DNA of 64,000 bases from the NCBI RefSeq assembly GCF_900964775.1, contig NC_041817.1, positions 17,812,783 through 17,876,782 on the forward strand, in the 5' to 3' direction. Origin of the DNA: Scleropages formosus. Taxonomy: Eukaryota > Chordata > Actinopteri > Osteoglossiformes > Osteoglossidae. Positions 1 to 13,576 of the stretch are shown piece by piece. The translations under genes were made by a program, and so were the position numbers. The notes beneath the pieces are model-generated. The model had not been told where the DNA came from. It ran no database searches and worked only from the letters and a program-made list of their open reading frames with translations. The stretch's first letter is position 1; the number at the start of each line of letters is the position of its first letter.

Positions 1-794
1 CCTCTATAGACACATAAAGTATAAAACTGAAGAAATTAAAGTTCTGAATGATGTAGATACTTTTTTCTGACATACAAATTAAATAATTACTCATTAAACT
101 TGCAAGATGTAATTGTGCTGTTTGCAAACACACACATATAATATCTTAATTGTCAAGTTCCACAAGCTGCTTTGCTTTTACACATTTTTCACACTAAGAA
201 TCTTTAAGAATGTACTGTGTGCTGTTTACTTAATGCCAGGCTGTCTGAAAGCACAGTCACGGCAGCTGACAACCATACATCAACAGGGTCATATTTCCCA
301 TGATACCTATACCTGGATATGGCCAAAGCAAGAATTCACCTTTCACTCTAAGTTGAAAACAAACCATTTAAAAAGGTTTTAGGTGCTAGGCTGAGATTCA
401 GCAATAAGAAGAATGAAGCTTCTGGGGTCAGGTTCACTCCCCAGTCTAACGTCATCCTCCCTCCCCTTGAAAATTTACTCCATTGTGCAGCCCAAGCAGG
501 CCATGGATGGAAGAGCTCAAAGATCTCCTTTAGTAACCTTCGTGATACACAACCCATGAGAGGCTCCTTTGTTTCTCTAACTCAATTGCCTGAGTAATCA
601 GCACTGGGGCAGACAGACCAACTCCTGAATGAATCTGTCAAGCAACCGCTAAGAATGCTGCCACAACTTACATCGAGGTACAAGGTATGACACAAGGTCA
701 TGAAAGGGAACCACTGGATCAAGCTCACAGTACATAATCCAACACTGCTGCTTTACCTCTGTGTGCTTCACTATGTAATTTTCATTCATCTCTA
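1..794. other. Non-coding, probable farp1 intron
   Basis: AT-rich sequence with no exon, RNA gene or repeat that I recognise. Its place inside a farp1 intron is inferred from the minus-strand coding exon at 18,038-18,217. Confidence 0.4.
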
Positions 795-1151
795 CAGGCA
801 GTCCCCAGATTACAAACGAGTTCGTAAGCCTGTCTTTAAGTTGGATTTTTACGTAAGTCGTCAAAGTTAGGTACGGTTCGTGTCTAATGTCAGTAGTCAA
901 ATGTTTGTCTTAGTATAGATTATATTGCGTACCTTTCTATGCATAAAAAACATTAAAGAAACGCTTCTGCATACACTAAAACATCCCTAATGTAACAATA
1001 CAGCAATAATACAATATCACGATGTAATGATAATAATAACAACAACAATAATAATAATGTGTAACTACAGTATTTATAATAGAGAGAGACATAGAAAGAG
1101 ATAAAAATAATAGTTACTACAGTATTTATAACAGAGAGGGGAGAAGGTGTG

Positions 1152-1154
<3 letters not shown>

Positions 1155-1184
<30 letters not shown>
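1155..1184. repeat. (GT)n microsatellite
   Basis: About fifteen uninterrupted GT dinucleotides lie inside the Tigger-like remnant. Confidence 0.95.
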
Positions 1185-1187
<3 letters not shown>

Positions 1188-1424
1188 GGTATAAAAAACA
1201 TTAAAGAAACTTTAATGTTTGCTTTTCCAATGTCCGTTGATGTTTCACCTTTTTCCGATCGCTTTGTTATTTCCACTTTAGTTTTAATCATGATTGTTTC
1301 TCTTTTCTTTGATGCATCACCATCACTTGCATCACATTTATGCTTTGGTGCCATGGTTAGGAGGGTAAAAACAAAATAATTGAAGGCAAATACAGTAACA
1401 CACACGAGATGCTGTTAACAGCAA

Positions 1425-1925
1425 TGTGGTCCGTGTCATACTGAGCGGACAGGAGACTGAGGTAGGTGTGACCCAGTCGCGGGATCTTTATTGTCGGTAC
1501 ACAAGGGAGCAGGTGGGATTTGTGGTCGGGGACAGGCGTGAGTCTGTCGATGCACAAATGTAGGTCTTGGGGAGAATCCGATGTCGTAGTCGAGGAGGCG
1601 ATGCAAGTGTCGGGAGCCGTGGACCTCAGGAGCGGGAACGAGGGATTGAGGAGAACGAGGGACTTGGAAGGACAGGTAGGTTGTGGGTTCACTCGAGAGC
1701 GTTGGAGAGATGGGTTTCTCAAATGAGATTCTGCAACCAGGGTGTGCGGCTTCTTTACACCCCGCTGCTCTGATTTCGGGCAGGTGCGGACGTTTGGGGT
1801 GAAGTTGTAGGCGTGACAGTCTGACTGAAAAGAACCAAGTCCTTGTCCTACCTCGGGCTCACACATCCACAAGCCGAAGAACTGCTGTAGACGTGCAATG
1901 TTCTGATGCACGTCAAAAAGTAGTG
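1425..1925. repeat. Unclassified GC-richer insert inside the Tigger remnant
   Basis: This block is richer in GC than its surroundings and has no counterpart in the transposon ends. A minus-strand open frame of 196 codons (1,357-1,947) crosses it but shows no domain that I know. It could be an LTR or SINE-like insertion; the family is not recognised and I saw no flanking duplication. Confidence 0.3.
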
Positions 1926-2254
1926 CCCGTTTGTTATTACAAATCATTGCATGTACATTAACTCAAATTTTTAACAGGCTTTGCGGGGGTGGTTCGCAAC
2001 TAGGGGTTGTACGTAAGTCGGACATTCGCAACCTGGGGACTGCCTGTACTTGTCAAATAAAATATCTTAAGCTGCTTGTTTTACACTCAGATCAAATAAA
2101 GACTGCAAATAACATGACAGTTGTGCTTCTAGGTCCACCTTTCCAAATTAATCACATTCTCTTTCACATTACTCCTCTGATTCTTCTTTGCAGCTTCACC
2201 TTGTTAGCAACATTAATTCAAATATTTACTGTATATCCAAAGCAATTTTAATAT

Positions 2255-2470
2255 TAGTCAATGTATCTATCCAACTTTAGTAACCACTTGACCTGAGCAG
2301 GGTCGCAGGGCACCGGTGCTTTTTCTGGAAGCACTGGGCACAAGGTTGAGGCAGGAGGCAGACGGGACACCAGTCCATCACAGGGTAGCCACATACACAC
2401 ATAACACAGAGACACAGTTACTCATGCATTCGCACACATAAAGAGCAATTTAGCTTCATTGCTGTCCCAT
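2255..2470. repeat. Diverged teleost dispersed repeat (SINE/LINE tail type)
   Basis: It contains the familiar teleost block of a CCACTTGACCTGAGCAGGGT-like start, then a GGACACCAGTCCATCACAGG-like stretch, then CA-rich sequence and AGAGCAATTTAG. The middle resembles the 3' body of the SINEs at 7,463 and 16,319, so it is probably an older relative or the parent LINE tail. Confidence 0.6.
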
Positions 2471-5400
2471 TTTAGGAAATACAAAGCTAAATTTTCCAAG
2501 ATGGTATTAAAAGAGAAAAAATGGTGATAGAACTTGGGATCTGCAGTTAATCAATGTTTGTTGTGGTCACATGTGCAACACACGAGGAACAGTGAGCCCC
2601 AGAGAAATATCTGATCTGGGTTCAGGTCACCTTCCATCACTACGAGCTCTTATCCAGGCTTGAGCATGAGCCATTTTGACAAGAGAATACCAGAATACCA
2701 ATTCTACACCCCTAAAAAAAAGACAGCCTTGTAACTATAGCAACATAGAAAGTGTTCAATTTTTAATAGAGCCTGGAATGCAAATTGCATAGTATAAATT
2801 GTGAGACTTCATTGGCAGAATGTTGATCACGTCACTGCAGTCAACAGTCAATTCATAGAGATTTCAACCAAATCAATCTGCCATAAGCAAGGTTTTTCAG
2901 TTGGCGTTTCATGCTGCTCTCATTCTGACACCAATCTAGTTGAAAGCACAAATTTCAGGTCAGCATCTTAAGGGAACTCTTATACATATTTAAAAGAAAA
3001 AAGCAAATGTTTTTAAAAATAAGGCTACAAGAAATTGCTGACCTATATACAGGACAACCATCTTCTGCACGCACACAAGCATATCTTGAAATATGGAGCT
3101 GAAATTGCTGCCCTTGTAGCTTTGGATGTAAGAGAATACAAAGCCATGTGACACTTTGCTTGACGGGTTCCAATGTCCAAATTGTTTTGATCATACAGAA
3201 CATTATAGCAGGCTGTAGATATGATTGTCTTTTAGAAAATGAATATCTCTGCAGTCAAAGAGAGACCCAAAGACATTCAATAAAGTTCTCAGGGAGCCCA
3301 CTGATGTGTATTCCATAGCTTGCTCTTCTGTTCATTCATCCTACCGGGCAAATCCACAAATGAGCAGCCTATAACAGGACTAGTTCCCCACAGAGTTTGA
3401 AATCAGTCATTTATCTATTCACTTATCACCAGAAATGATGAATCATTCATGCAACTACCAGCGACCACCATATTCCTGATGTGTTGATGAAGGGCTGGGG
3501 GAACAAACCTTTCCTCTACTGGAGAAGTAGGTCTGCGATGAGGTGTTCTGGGGAGGTGGTGGGGGGCACAGTTGAGCCTGTCACCTCCTGCCTTGGGGAA
3601 TACAGTGGGCCTTATTATGAAAAGGCTAAATGTGTGTTGTCTTAAAGCTTTAAATGTACTGCTAACTGATGGTGACTCTGTTGAAAAGGTAGGGCTGTTG
3701 CAAAGGACCTGAACACTAGTTATGTCACTGTGGCTCGGTGAACACAGATGTCAACGAAAAGCTTTCACCTCTGGAACTACTTCTGAATAACCAGGCTAGC
3801 GATCTGTTAAAGAGGTCATATTTTTTAATAGGAACGGTTCCTAGCATACGTATCCACTGCAGGTCTCTAAACAACAGACCATCATTCCTGTACCCACAGG
3901 TTAACTGATAAACTGCTAAACTGACTGCCAACAGGAAGGAAAGACAATGGAATCTGCAAAGTCCCAGATTCCTGCATGGAACCTGACACATACTGTAGTG
4001 TGAATTTTAGCTATTTTATTGCTGTAAGGTGGGATTCAGTCATGATGCCTTGTGAAACGGCTATAGGGTCTAATTGCAGCAAGTCTGCTTTTGCTGGCTG
4101 ATGTGCAACATTTGAGTCCCCTCATCTGGAGAAAAAAACGTGACGCTGCCCATTAGTGGTCTGCAAAGTCAATATTGAAGGTGTCCCACAAAACTGCAAA
4201 GCAGTATTGTGCTACAAGGCATGGCTTTAAAATTAACTGATCGCAGGTTTGGTGGTCTATGCTAAAATGGACCACTGGAGACATACTAGTCTTACATGGG
4301 CTACTAAAATGAAAAAGTGAAAGACAGAATCACAGCACAGGAAAAGCTGCAAAACAGAAATGTTATAACATGTTTTATACTGCTCTCCTTAGAGATGCCA
4401 CACAAAATAAGACTGAGCTCCACTGCGGTCCTGTACGCTGCATTTAGCAGCATGGAGACTTAACATACCTTCCCCTTTACAATGCCCTTTGGGATGTCAT
4501 ATCAACATAAGGGATGAAGGAGGGAGTCAGGATCCCATTTAATGTAGTCTCAAAATTCAAACAGGCCTGCTATCTAATACTCATGAATCAGCCTCAGATG
4601 TTGTATTTCCTCTCTCTGCTGCAGCTCAATTAGGCGTGCAAATCCGAAAGAAGCATTCATAATTCATAAGATCAGGGGTTTCATACTAAGGCACATAGAT
4701 GTGTGGTCGGCCACACGACAGGGGCATTTGGTGGGATGCTGGAAGGGTGATGTTGAAGATGCTAAGCTTCAAGCCACCACCTGCCTACTGAAGTGCCAAT
4801 CAGTGCTTGAGGCAGCAGGTCAAAGTAATGGGGTTGTTAGCAGCACACCTTCAAAGGTACCAACAAGCACTGTGGCTGACTCGGGGATTGCCCACTCACC
4901 TGCACACCCATCCCTAAAAACCCATCTCCTATCTCCCACCTGCCCCATGACTCACAACTAAACAATGAGGTGGAAATCCAATTCCATCAGAAACGTGTGT
5001 TTGCGTAAATCCAAGGGACTCGATAGCCGTGTTTGGAATAAAAAGCCTGTTTTTTATGTGCGTGACAAGGCAGCCTAAATATCTAGCAGAGTGCTGGTGC
5101 CGTGACAGGAATCCTAAGTTTCCATGGAAACGGCTTCACTGAGCTGCCAGTATGCTTCGTACCTGTGCTATGCATCTTCAGCTCTACACACAGCATGTCC
5201 AATCAATTAATATATTATCTTTAGCCTCCTGGGAAAGTACAGTGAAATCACTGCACTAAGAATAGCATTTTAAACATGTAAAAGAGGAGCTAATGTGCAA
5301 AATCATTCCTTGGTAACACTATAAGGAAGGAATAAAATTCTTTTTACACTCTCCCTCAGCGATATGTTATAGACAGCTTGTCCACATTAATGTCCCTGTT

Positions 5401-7462
5401 ACCAAACGTAGATATTACTTTGTCTACTTTATGCTCTGTGATACAAACATGCGGTACATGCAGTGGCGAAAGATTTAAAATTTTATTTCGGAAACACTGG
5501 CGATGTTTGATTAAGACCCACCTCCTATCACAATGGGGTGGGTGCCGATGCGAAAGAGTACACGCATGCACACACATCCAGCCATTGTCTTTTTCTCTGC
5601 ATCTGCGGGCTCGCTGTACCGTAGCTGGTCACTCTCTACGCACACATTGCACGCATGGACTGATAGAAAATTTTCAAAAAAGAATTTATCAAGCTTCATG
5701 CATCCAAAACCATATTTCCTAATCCACATCACTTACACATGAGTGGGCCTTACTGATGCTGTCAGGTGGGGTGTACTGAGGGCTCCATAATGCCATCCCC
5801 ACTGAACAACCAAGCCTAATACTCAACAGGTAAAGACTGGATGATGTGTGCTGCACTCACAGGCAGCCACATCTAATAAAGGAAGCTACGATGAAGAAAC
5901 TGGCCCATAGTAAATGTCGCATTAGCATACTGCACAGTAAATAGCAGTAACTATGGGTCACACCCCCCTGACAAACCCCTAAAGCACAGGCAGAGGCATG
6001 CAACAGAAGCAGGAGGTCCAGCTCCTTATAAGGCATCACCCACAGCACATTAAATCCAAGAGAAGCCTGAGGGTTTGGCCATCACCCCAACTCCATCCAA
6101 AAGAAAAACAATACAACGTTTGTCCAAATCTGGGTCAATCAGTCTGCCAGAGAAAGAGTTCAGCAGCTACAGTATGAATATATTGTTTATCAGTAAGGCT
6201 GGCTGAAACATGGAAATGTATGGTCACACAGTGCTCTGCAGAACTGTTCATCTGGAGCCAAAGATGAGCTAAAGAAGAATTTTGACAACCATGCCTTAAA
6301 TGCAGACCCAAACACTCTGGTCGCCATAGGAGATTTTACCTGACAGGGTCACCAGAAGTAGAAGAACTGCTGCAATGCAGCCACGAGGAGAGGTTATCCC
6401 TGGACACCAATGGCCTTGTTACCATAGCAACTCACAGATGGACTGTCAGTCCATAATTCTATATGGCCACCTGCCAAAAAAATCTCATGTCTGACAGATA
6501 AGAGATTTTCTAAGAGTTTGTAATTGTTTCTGTTTCTCAGGCTGCCCATCTACTTGTATAGACAGACACACATTCACACACCTGAAGATTTTCTTCTGAG
6601 AAGAACATGAAATCTAGTCCAGCAATCAGCCACAGCAGGTGTGAGTAGAATTAAAGGTGTGCTGTAAGGAATTAGGATAATGGCAGCTGACAGTAGGCGG
6701 GAATCCTAACAAAGACTTTCACAAGGTGGAAAACTTCCCTGCAGGGACTAATGGACGGAAGTGCAATCGAGCTGATTCTGACCGATAGTGACTACTTGTG
6801 CGGTTTCTAAGGCAAAGGAGGAATGCAAGTTTGCACTTTGCTAGTGCATTCTTCTGTGCATGTCTATGGGGGTACAGACACAGGGAGAAACATCCAAACA
6901 CCCCACACTGACCAAGCTGCTCAGGAACTACGAGGCACATAAATGGCAATAAATGGGAATGGGACACATGACCCTCATCCTCTTCAAATCCTCTACTGAC
7001 GTTACCCCACAAACACTCTTCCTCACTTCATCAAATCAGTTGACATGCAAAATTCCCTGGATTACGAATGACAGCCAACCTAAACAATCATTTAAGCTCA
7101 ACATTCCTCAAAAGATCCAGCATCTCACCGAAAGGAATGGGGTTGCCCCGGCAACAGGTCCCAGCAGTCTTGCTGCTCTCCTTAAGCATTATCTGTGTGT
7201 GCTTGATAACATGCAACACACTTTCTCTGGTAGTAGCAATGCTCAACAACATGTAAGATAATGCCCCCACCACTGCTGAGATTTGTATTGGTTTTTGCTT
7301 CCCTTCATTTGAGATGTTATGTTAAAACCCACTGGTGTCACTTAGGTGTGTGGGCATCATGTCATAGGATACAGGATGATTTTCAATCGAAAGATACATC
7401 TTACAATATTTATACATATGGGACCCCCTGAGAACACATACACACACACACATACACACATT
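2471..7462. other. Long non-coding stretch, no gene recognised
   Basis: About 5 kb without a convincing exon, RNA gene or transposon. Open frames of 60-114 codons on both strands show no domain and look random. Only short simple-sequence patches are seen. It is probably farp1 intron. Confidence 0.4.
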
Positions 7463-7656
7463 TTCTGAACCACTTGTCCCATACGGGGTTGCAGGGAACC
7501 GGAGCCTACCCGGTAACACAGGGCATAAGGCCGGAGGGGGAGGGGACACACCCAGGACGGGACGCCAGTCCATCGCAAGGCACCCCAAGTGGAACTCGAA
7601 CCCCAGACCCACCAGAGAGCAGGACCCGGTGCAACCCACTGCGCCCCCCCCCCCCT
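7463..7656 (-). mobile_element. tRNA-headed SINE, minus orientation
   Basis: Same family as the well-preserved copy at 16,319-16,526, read in reverse. The tRNA-like head lies at the right end, where the box A region has degenerated into a C-run; the box B equivalent GGTTCGAGTTCC is near 7,590. The left end abuts a CA-rich run. Short frames across it (60-127 codons) are SINE translation products, not genes. Confidence 0.85.
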
Positions 7657-9134
7657 CCCTGAGAACAATAAAAAACAAATCCAGACATAATTTAGATTTA
7701 TACATTAGTCCTGATTTTCTGAAAATTCTCTATGCAGACTATACTGCATAAAATCCAGAAGGCACGCTTTGTTCACAGGATGCAGATGCTCTTGAAATTT
7801 CCAGAATAAATAACTTGACAAAGGCAAGCGCATATCATTGTTGTTTTTTTTTACAAGACTGCTTGTTGCATGTCTCTGTTGGCAAAATGGTCTTTCTGCC
7901 AACACTCAAGTCACTCAGTGGTGTAAGCATCAATACATTTTGTGGTATTACCATATAAATGCCCCTACAAATCAGTATCCCCGGCTGTTTTAGTAAACAT
8001 GAGCTCCCAGGGTGTCATAATGATAAAATAATGTCATAATACTCTTCCATGCAATATAAAGCACAAGACAAAACAGCTCTACTCATTTATTTATTTCAGC
8101 ATCCATCGGTGCCACATGATTTCAGTGAAATGGGAAACACAACATGCTATCCATTTTAATTAAACAAAATATTAATATGTAAAAAAGAAAATAAGTTTTA
8201 CATGTAATGACATTTAGGTGAAATGCATAAAAAGAAAAAGCCCACAGTAAAATGTTCTACATGAAAGTACAAGAAATAATTATCACAAGAATGCCCCAAA
8301 GCCAGCGCCTGAACTTCACCATTTCATCTTTCTGAAGCTCAAGACTTTATTGTCATCTGTGGATGCAAGAACTGAAGAACATGATTTATCCAAGCAGGCT
8401 CAATGTCATGGTCCATGGCTAGCATACTTCAAAGGAACTGAACAATGACACCGGGGTCCTTGACCGATGATCTGTATATGCTAAAGGGCAATGGTCAAAG
8501 CAACCTGGAACTGCTGCTCAAATAACCTCCCTGGACCTGCAGTGACTTCCTGTGTGGGAAATGGATTGGTGAAAATGTGCCCATGTATTATTTATCAAGA
8601 CTTGGCTAAACGGAAGCTCTCCCAAAACTAACATCCAAACAATTTGCATTCTGTGACCTTTTCTGGGAATTGTGTTTAGGATTGCTACCGCCAATCCCCG
8701 TGTGCGGTGTGAAATGTGATGGAATTGAACTGTGGATTAGGTCCGTGGCCACAAAAACCCTGGTGAGCTACACAGGTAACAGTAGTTCTACTGCTCTCAT
8801 CCTGAGCATCACAAATCAATACAAGTGCAGTAGCAGTAACCAAAGACATAAAGCAATGTGACATGTTTAAATGCATTGTTTCCTTTATTCTAATAGGGCC
8901 ATTCTAACGGACTGTCTATTTGTCTGTGAACAGCAGTATAGCGGCTGAGTTGAGGGGTCAGTTCAGGGGCAGGGGCACATAGTAAATGTTTGGTGCAAAC
9001 ATTAGGGGCACATTTACACAGTATATGTTTCTCGATGAATGGGAGAGAGCCTAGCGTGAGGACAGATTTGATGTACACCAAACGTATACCTCCACTGCTA
9101 AACAGTTTTCTACGAAAAACTTTAAAAAAAATTA
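7657..9134. other. Non-coding, nothing recognised
   Basis: AT-rich DNA without identifiable genes or transposons; probable intron. Confidence 0.35.
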
Positions 9135-9300
9135 GACATTTATATTTACATTTATTTATTTAGCAGAAACTTTTCTCCAAAGCGACTTCCAATGAACTCT
9201 AAGTAGTGTTACCAGCCCACACACATTATTCGACAAGGTAACTTACACTGCTAGATACAGTACTTACACTGGGTCACTCATCCATACATCAGTGGAACAC
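9135..9300 (-). repeat. SINE tail fragment, teleost type
   Basis: Begins with a block like TTTATTTAGCAGAAACTTTT followed by CTCCAAAGCGACTT, the signature 3' tail of a common fish tRNA-SINE read in reverse. The head is not recognisable, so this is a partial, old copy. Confidence 0.6.
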
Positions 9301-10310
9301 ACTCTTTCATGAGAGGATAATTTCTGAGGAATCTACCACTGCTTGTGTAGCTTTGGACATTCAGATGTGACCACACTTGTCTCACATCCCATTGAATGAA
9401 GACCAGCGAGGAGTTTCTGCCATCACCACAGTAATGTTTTGCCTTCTCCAGCCATGTGCTTGTCTACAGGTGACCCTTCTGGAGAACACGCATTGCAGAT
9501 GTTCCAGGCATATGGTTATCTTAGCCATCCATTGAAAATCAGCATCGAGTTTGAGGTGAGAAAGAAAAGCGAGGAAAACATTGCTCCGTGACAGGCCTTG
9601 CCAGCTAACAAATGAAAAGCAATCTATGACAACAGCAAAACAGGAATTCTTTTGACTCAGTGATTGTAATGAAATGTTTTGTGAGATGTGTCAAAATGCC
9701 CAGAACAGAGAAAACAAGATAACATCCACTGTCTACAGCCTATAAATAGGTAATGATTTCTTTGTTGGGATTTCCTCCCCTACATTTTGCCTGAATGCAG
9801 GATGCATAAAATATTGATGCTGGCAAGGCAAAGAAAATGTGTAAAGGGGTTAGGGTGTGCTGGATTACACGGCATGCTTACTAATAATTATGCAAAGTTC
9901 AGAAAAGGTCTTTTTGTATGCAATTCATGAGGCACTGCTAAAAACGTAGTAAGTGTGCCCCCTCTAACTCATATTACACTCTGTTGCTATGAAACATAAA
10001 ATGGAGAAGAGCAAAATACATATGCAGATGCTAATAAATAAAGAAAAAAAAAGTTGCTGAAGGACAGGAGGACTGAGAAGCATGTTCCTCCTGTGGCTAG
10101 TTGAAGTTTAAGCAACAGCTGTGGAACAGCTGCCCTAGAAGCCAAAAATCAAATTCAATACACAGTCCCACCCCAACATATGCCCATCCGAGTTATGAAA
10201 ATGTGACTTTACGAAGGGTTTCATTTAATACAATTTTGGTTTATGGGGTGTTTCTTCATATTTACAAGGCCCGACTTTGGATTTCCCGTGCCTTCCGGCA
10301 ACAAAGCCGT

Positions 10311-10672
10311 GACAGACATTTACATTTAGATTTATTAGTTTAGCCGATACTTTTCTCCAAACTGATTTACGGTGATTATTAACTAGTAATTAGCTGACGC
10401 CTTTATTGAGAGTAACTGATGCTACTAGATACACTATATTCCCTACAATCATTCACCCATTTGTACTGCAGAACAAGGTAACAAGAGACACACACACTCT
10501 CTGGGTCATTTGGCGTCACCAATCAACGTGAAACACAGGTCTCTGGAAAATGGGGAAACTTGCGTGAATATGGAGAAGATTGTGAATACGGGAGGACACG
10601 TCAACCGCACACGGACTGAGCAAGAACTGAACCCACGTGCAACTGCAGGGGCTGGGAGACACCTAGTCAGTT
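10311..10672 (-). repeat. Composite teleost repeat
   Basis: It starts with the same tail block as at 9,135 (here ...AGCCGATACTTTTCTCCAAA) and continues into another common teleost repeat body with GGTCATTTGGCGTCACCAAT and, near the end, CTGAGCAAGAACTGAACCC. The orientation is inferred from the tail. Confidence 0.5.
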
Positions 10673-11226
10673 TGTTTGGTGTTTATGAATTAATCTGCAT
10701 TGTTTTCACTGATTTTTTTCTCTCCCCTGTTCTGTTTTGTTTTACGAATTAAAGGTTAAACAAAGACACAATACACCGAGCATCGTATGTACCTGGTACG
10801 TTCTGTTTGTAATCATTTGTTAAATATATGTAACAGTTACCAATGAGTTGAACAAGTGCAGCTGGACAGAAAAGTGGCTTACACAGTAATTCTTGAAGGA
10901 AAACTACAGTGTGATGTTTAATGATAACTAATGTCAACAAAGGAAATAACTGCATCCATGTTAATGGGATCTGGTGATGTTTTAGCATAAACTGATATCT
11001 TTTGGGGGCTTAGGAACTCAAAAACATTACAAATGAAACTAATACTGATGATGTTTTCGACTTATCGAGATTTCACCCTACAAAAGCTTTTTTTAGGAAT
11101 GAATTATCTTCATAAGGTAGGGGCAGACTGTATCTTCATCTGTCGGTATACCCACCCTTGTTCCACCCACGTGCCAAAATATACCAGTTCAAAAAAGATG
11201 CACGGAGACAACTCCTAAACAATTAA

Positions 11227-11447
11227 GCTTATATTTATTCATTTAGGTGATGCTTTTCTCCAAAGCAGCTTACAGTGGTAGTCTGCTTAAAATTATTTAC
11301 CCATTCATACAGCTGGGTTATTTTTACTGGTACAATTTCAGGGTAAGTACCTTGCTCAAGGGTACTACAGCCAGAGGTGGGAATCAAACCTGTGACCTTT
11401 GGCTCCAAAGGCAGTAGTGCTAACCACTACATTACAAGCTGTATAAT
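11227..11447 (-). mobile_element. tRNA-derived SINE, nearly full length
   Basis: Read on the minus strand, a tRNA-like head at the right end carries a box A-like TGTAGTGGTTAGCAC and a box B-like GGTTTGATTCC. The body then runs into the tail CTTTGGAGAAAAGCATC and AT-rich repeats. This is a widespread fish SINE design whose tail resembles a LINE 3' end. It is moderately diverged and probably old. Confidence 0.75.
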
Positions 11448-13069
11448 TATGCTCATTAACTTGTCCAAAATATCTCTTACAAAAAAGGTTATTTACACAC
11501 ACTGCAGACCTGCACCTCCACTATGAAGAGCTACTAGCAGGTGTAACACAACAAACCTCCAACTCCACTGTGGCATGAATGCTACCACCCAAGCTCAAAT
11601 TTCTGGTCAAAATCTACAACTTGAAATGTTCTGCTAAGCATACCATGCCTACTTGAAGACTGGGGTTTCAGCATACTGGTTTTCCACCAGCAAACAAGCG
11701 GCCTCCAGGGTTATGATGGTTCAGCACTCGGACATGGTAGTAAGTAGGTCACGGCTGCTCTGCAAGCAGATTACGCCCGGTGGCATTGCTTAAAAAATGT
11801 ACACCTGCACCACATATGAGGGTAAAACTGTGCACAATGTGAGCGCACTTCTCTTTTTCTCTGCGCTGCATTATTGAAAATGATATCCTGTAAAAGTGTT
11901 CTATTTTTAGCTGAAATTCCACAAGAAATGGTGATAGTTACGATGAATGTCCATTATAGACCAACACATGACTTCATGAAGCACACACTGCAAGGGCAGC
12001 AGTTGGTCTTCCAGTGAGCTCATACTGATCTTTAAAGAAGAGAGCTCTTTACTGAACGGTTGGCAACTTTGGCACCCAAGAAGTCAATACCATTAAGGTT
12101 AAGTAAGGCGTGTCCATTCCACTCACGAAGAAACCAAGCAACAGAATCAGGGACAGGATGTCAATTCTTTACTTATTTATCTTTGAGAAAGAGAACTCAT
12201 TCAGACGTGTAACGACACCATCTCAGACAGCAGGTCACAACAGGCCATCTGCAGTTCTGCAAGCACTGGAGTAAACTCTGGGGTCAGAAGAAAAGAGCTA
12301 AAATAATGTGATCGCAAAACACTGTTATCTGGAGTGTTTGTTGGGACTAAATAAACAGAGCATGTTTCAAAGGAGAGTGTCAACAGGAACACTGAGTTTG
12401 CTCTGACATGCCTTCCATCATTGCTCCATATGAAAATAAGCATTGCCACGCAAGTCTGCTTTTCTCAAAGACCTTCAGATATGCCAATAAGCTTTTTTAT
12501 TAATAAAGCCTGCAATTAATTACCAAGGGCAATTAAGCCCCATTCATTACCCTCAAATGTATAAACCATTCAAATTAAAAACAGGACACCCCAACTGAGA
12601 AGTGTATCAGTCTCATATTGATTACAAGATTATTCACTAAACAGCATTATTGAAAGACATCCAGAGCTTGCGAAATGCAACTGTCTTCCCCCTCCTTACA
12701 AAGATAACGTGTTCTTGAAAAACACCTCACATAACGTGAATTTTTGTAACTTCAAGTCATAATTACCACTACTTTCAATGGTAAAATTGTTTTAATGCAT
12801 TTCTGATCCCAAAACTGACACTCATTTATGCTAAAATATCACTAAATGCAATTGAAATGGACATAATTACTTAAAAAGGTAACCTTAATTTCAACACACA
12901 GGGTGAAAAGGCAATTCTATCAGTCATTACTCTGTAATACTATGTCTATGTACCTGTGCTCATTCAGCTCTTTCATAACCATTGCCTACCATACACTTAA
13001 GAAAAAAGTACGTTTCCTCCAGGTGCTCAGGTTTCCTCTCCTATTCCAAAGGCTGGTGTTTCAAGTGAA
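11448..13069. other. Non-coding, nothing recognised
   Basis: AT-rich DNA with no supported exon or RNA gene; small open frames show no domain. Confidence 0.35.
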
Positions 13070-13121
13070 CAAGTGACTCCAATTTTCTCTTTGGAGAAAA
13101 GTGTCTGCTAAATGAATAATA

Positions 13122-13576
13122 CACAGATGCTCCTCGATTTACGACGGTTTGACGTACGATTTTTCGACTTTACGATGGTGAGCTGGCGATAGACATTCAG
13201 TAGAAAGCATACTTTGAATTTAGATTTTTTCCCGGGCAAGCGATATGCGGTGCGATACTCTTTCACAAATGCTGGGCAGCGATCCGCATCTCCCGGTCTG
13301 CCACGCGGTTGTGTTTTGTGCATCCATAATGTCACAGAAACGCCCATCTGTGTTTCCTGCTACTGGTGGGGGGGAGGAAGAGGAAAGTTACACTCGAGGA
13401 GAAACTCAAGATAATTGCCCAACATGAAGGTGGCAAGCCCGTAATGGCCATCGCTTGTATGCTAGGCTATCATGTTCAGTAGGTTAGGTGTATTAAATGC
13501 ATTTTTGACTTACGATATTTTCGACTTATGATAGGTTTTGCGGAATGTAATCCCATCGTAAGTCAAGGACCACCTG
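13122..13576 (+). mobile_element. Short Tigger/pogo element inserted in a SINE tail
   Basis: Inverted ends (left ..CTCCTCGATTTACGACGG, right ..CCATCGTAAGTCAAGGACCA) flanked by TA mark a pogo-type transposon. Near 13,395-13,480 a reading frame shows LEEKLKIIAQHEGG and a following helix, the psq/CENP-B-type DNA-binding head of Tigger transposases, preceded by MSQKRPS. The catalytic part is absent, so this is an internally deleted derivative. The flanks read together as a SINE tail (GGAGAAAAGTGTCTGCTAAA before, AAATGTAAATG after), so it landed in an older SINE. Confidence 0.8.

Larger units (their letters stand above)
795..2046 (-). mobile_element. pogo/Tigger-type DNA transposon remnant
   Basis: Terminal inverted repeats begin CAGGCAGTCCCCAG at the left end and read the same, reverse-complemented, at the right end, each flanked by a TA dinucleotide as expected for Tc1/mariner-pogo elements. 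On the minus strand near 1,354 a short frame begins MAPKHKCDASDG, like the start of CENP-B/Tigger-like transposases, but it decays within about 50 residues. No catalytic DDD/E core is visible. The interior also holds a GT microsatellite and an unrelated-looking stretch (about 1,425-1,925). It is a dead, non-autonomous copy. Confidence 0.75.

Noticed and set aside
7322-7705. 127-codon and overlapping frames with [17 protein letters not shown]-like ends
   Set aside because: These are translations of the SINE; the same peptides appear at every SINE copy in the window.
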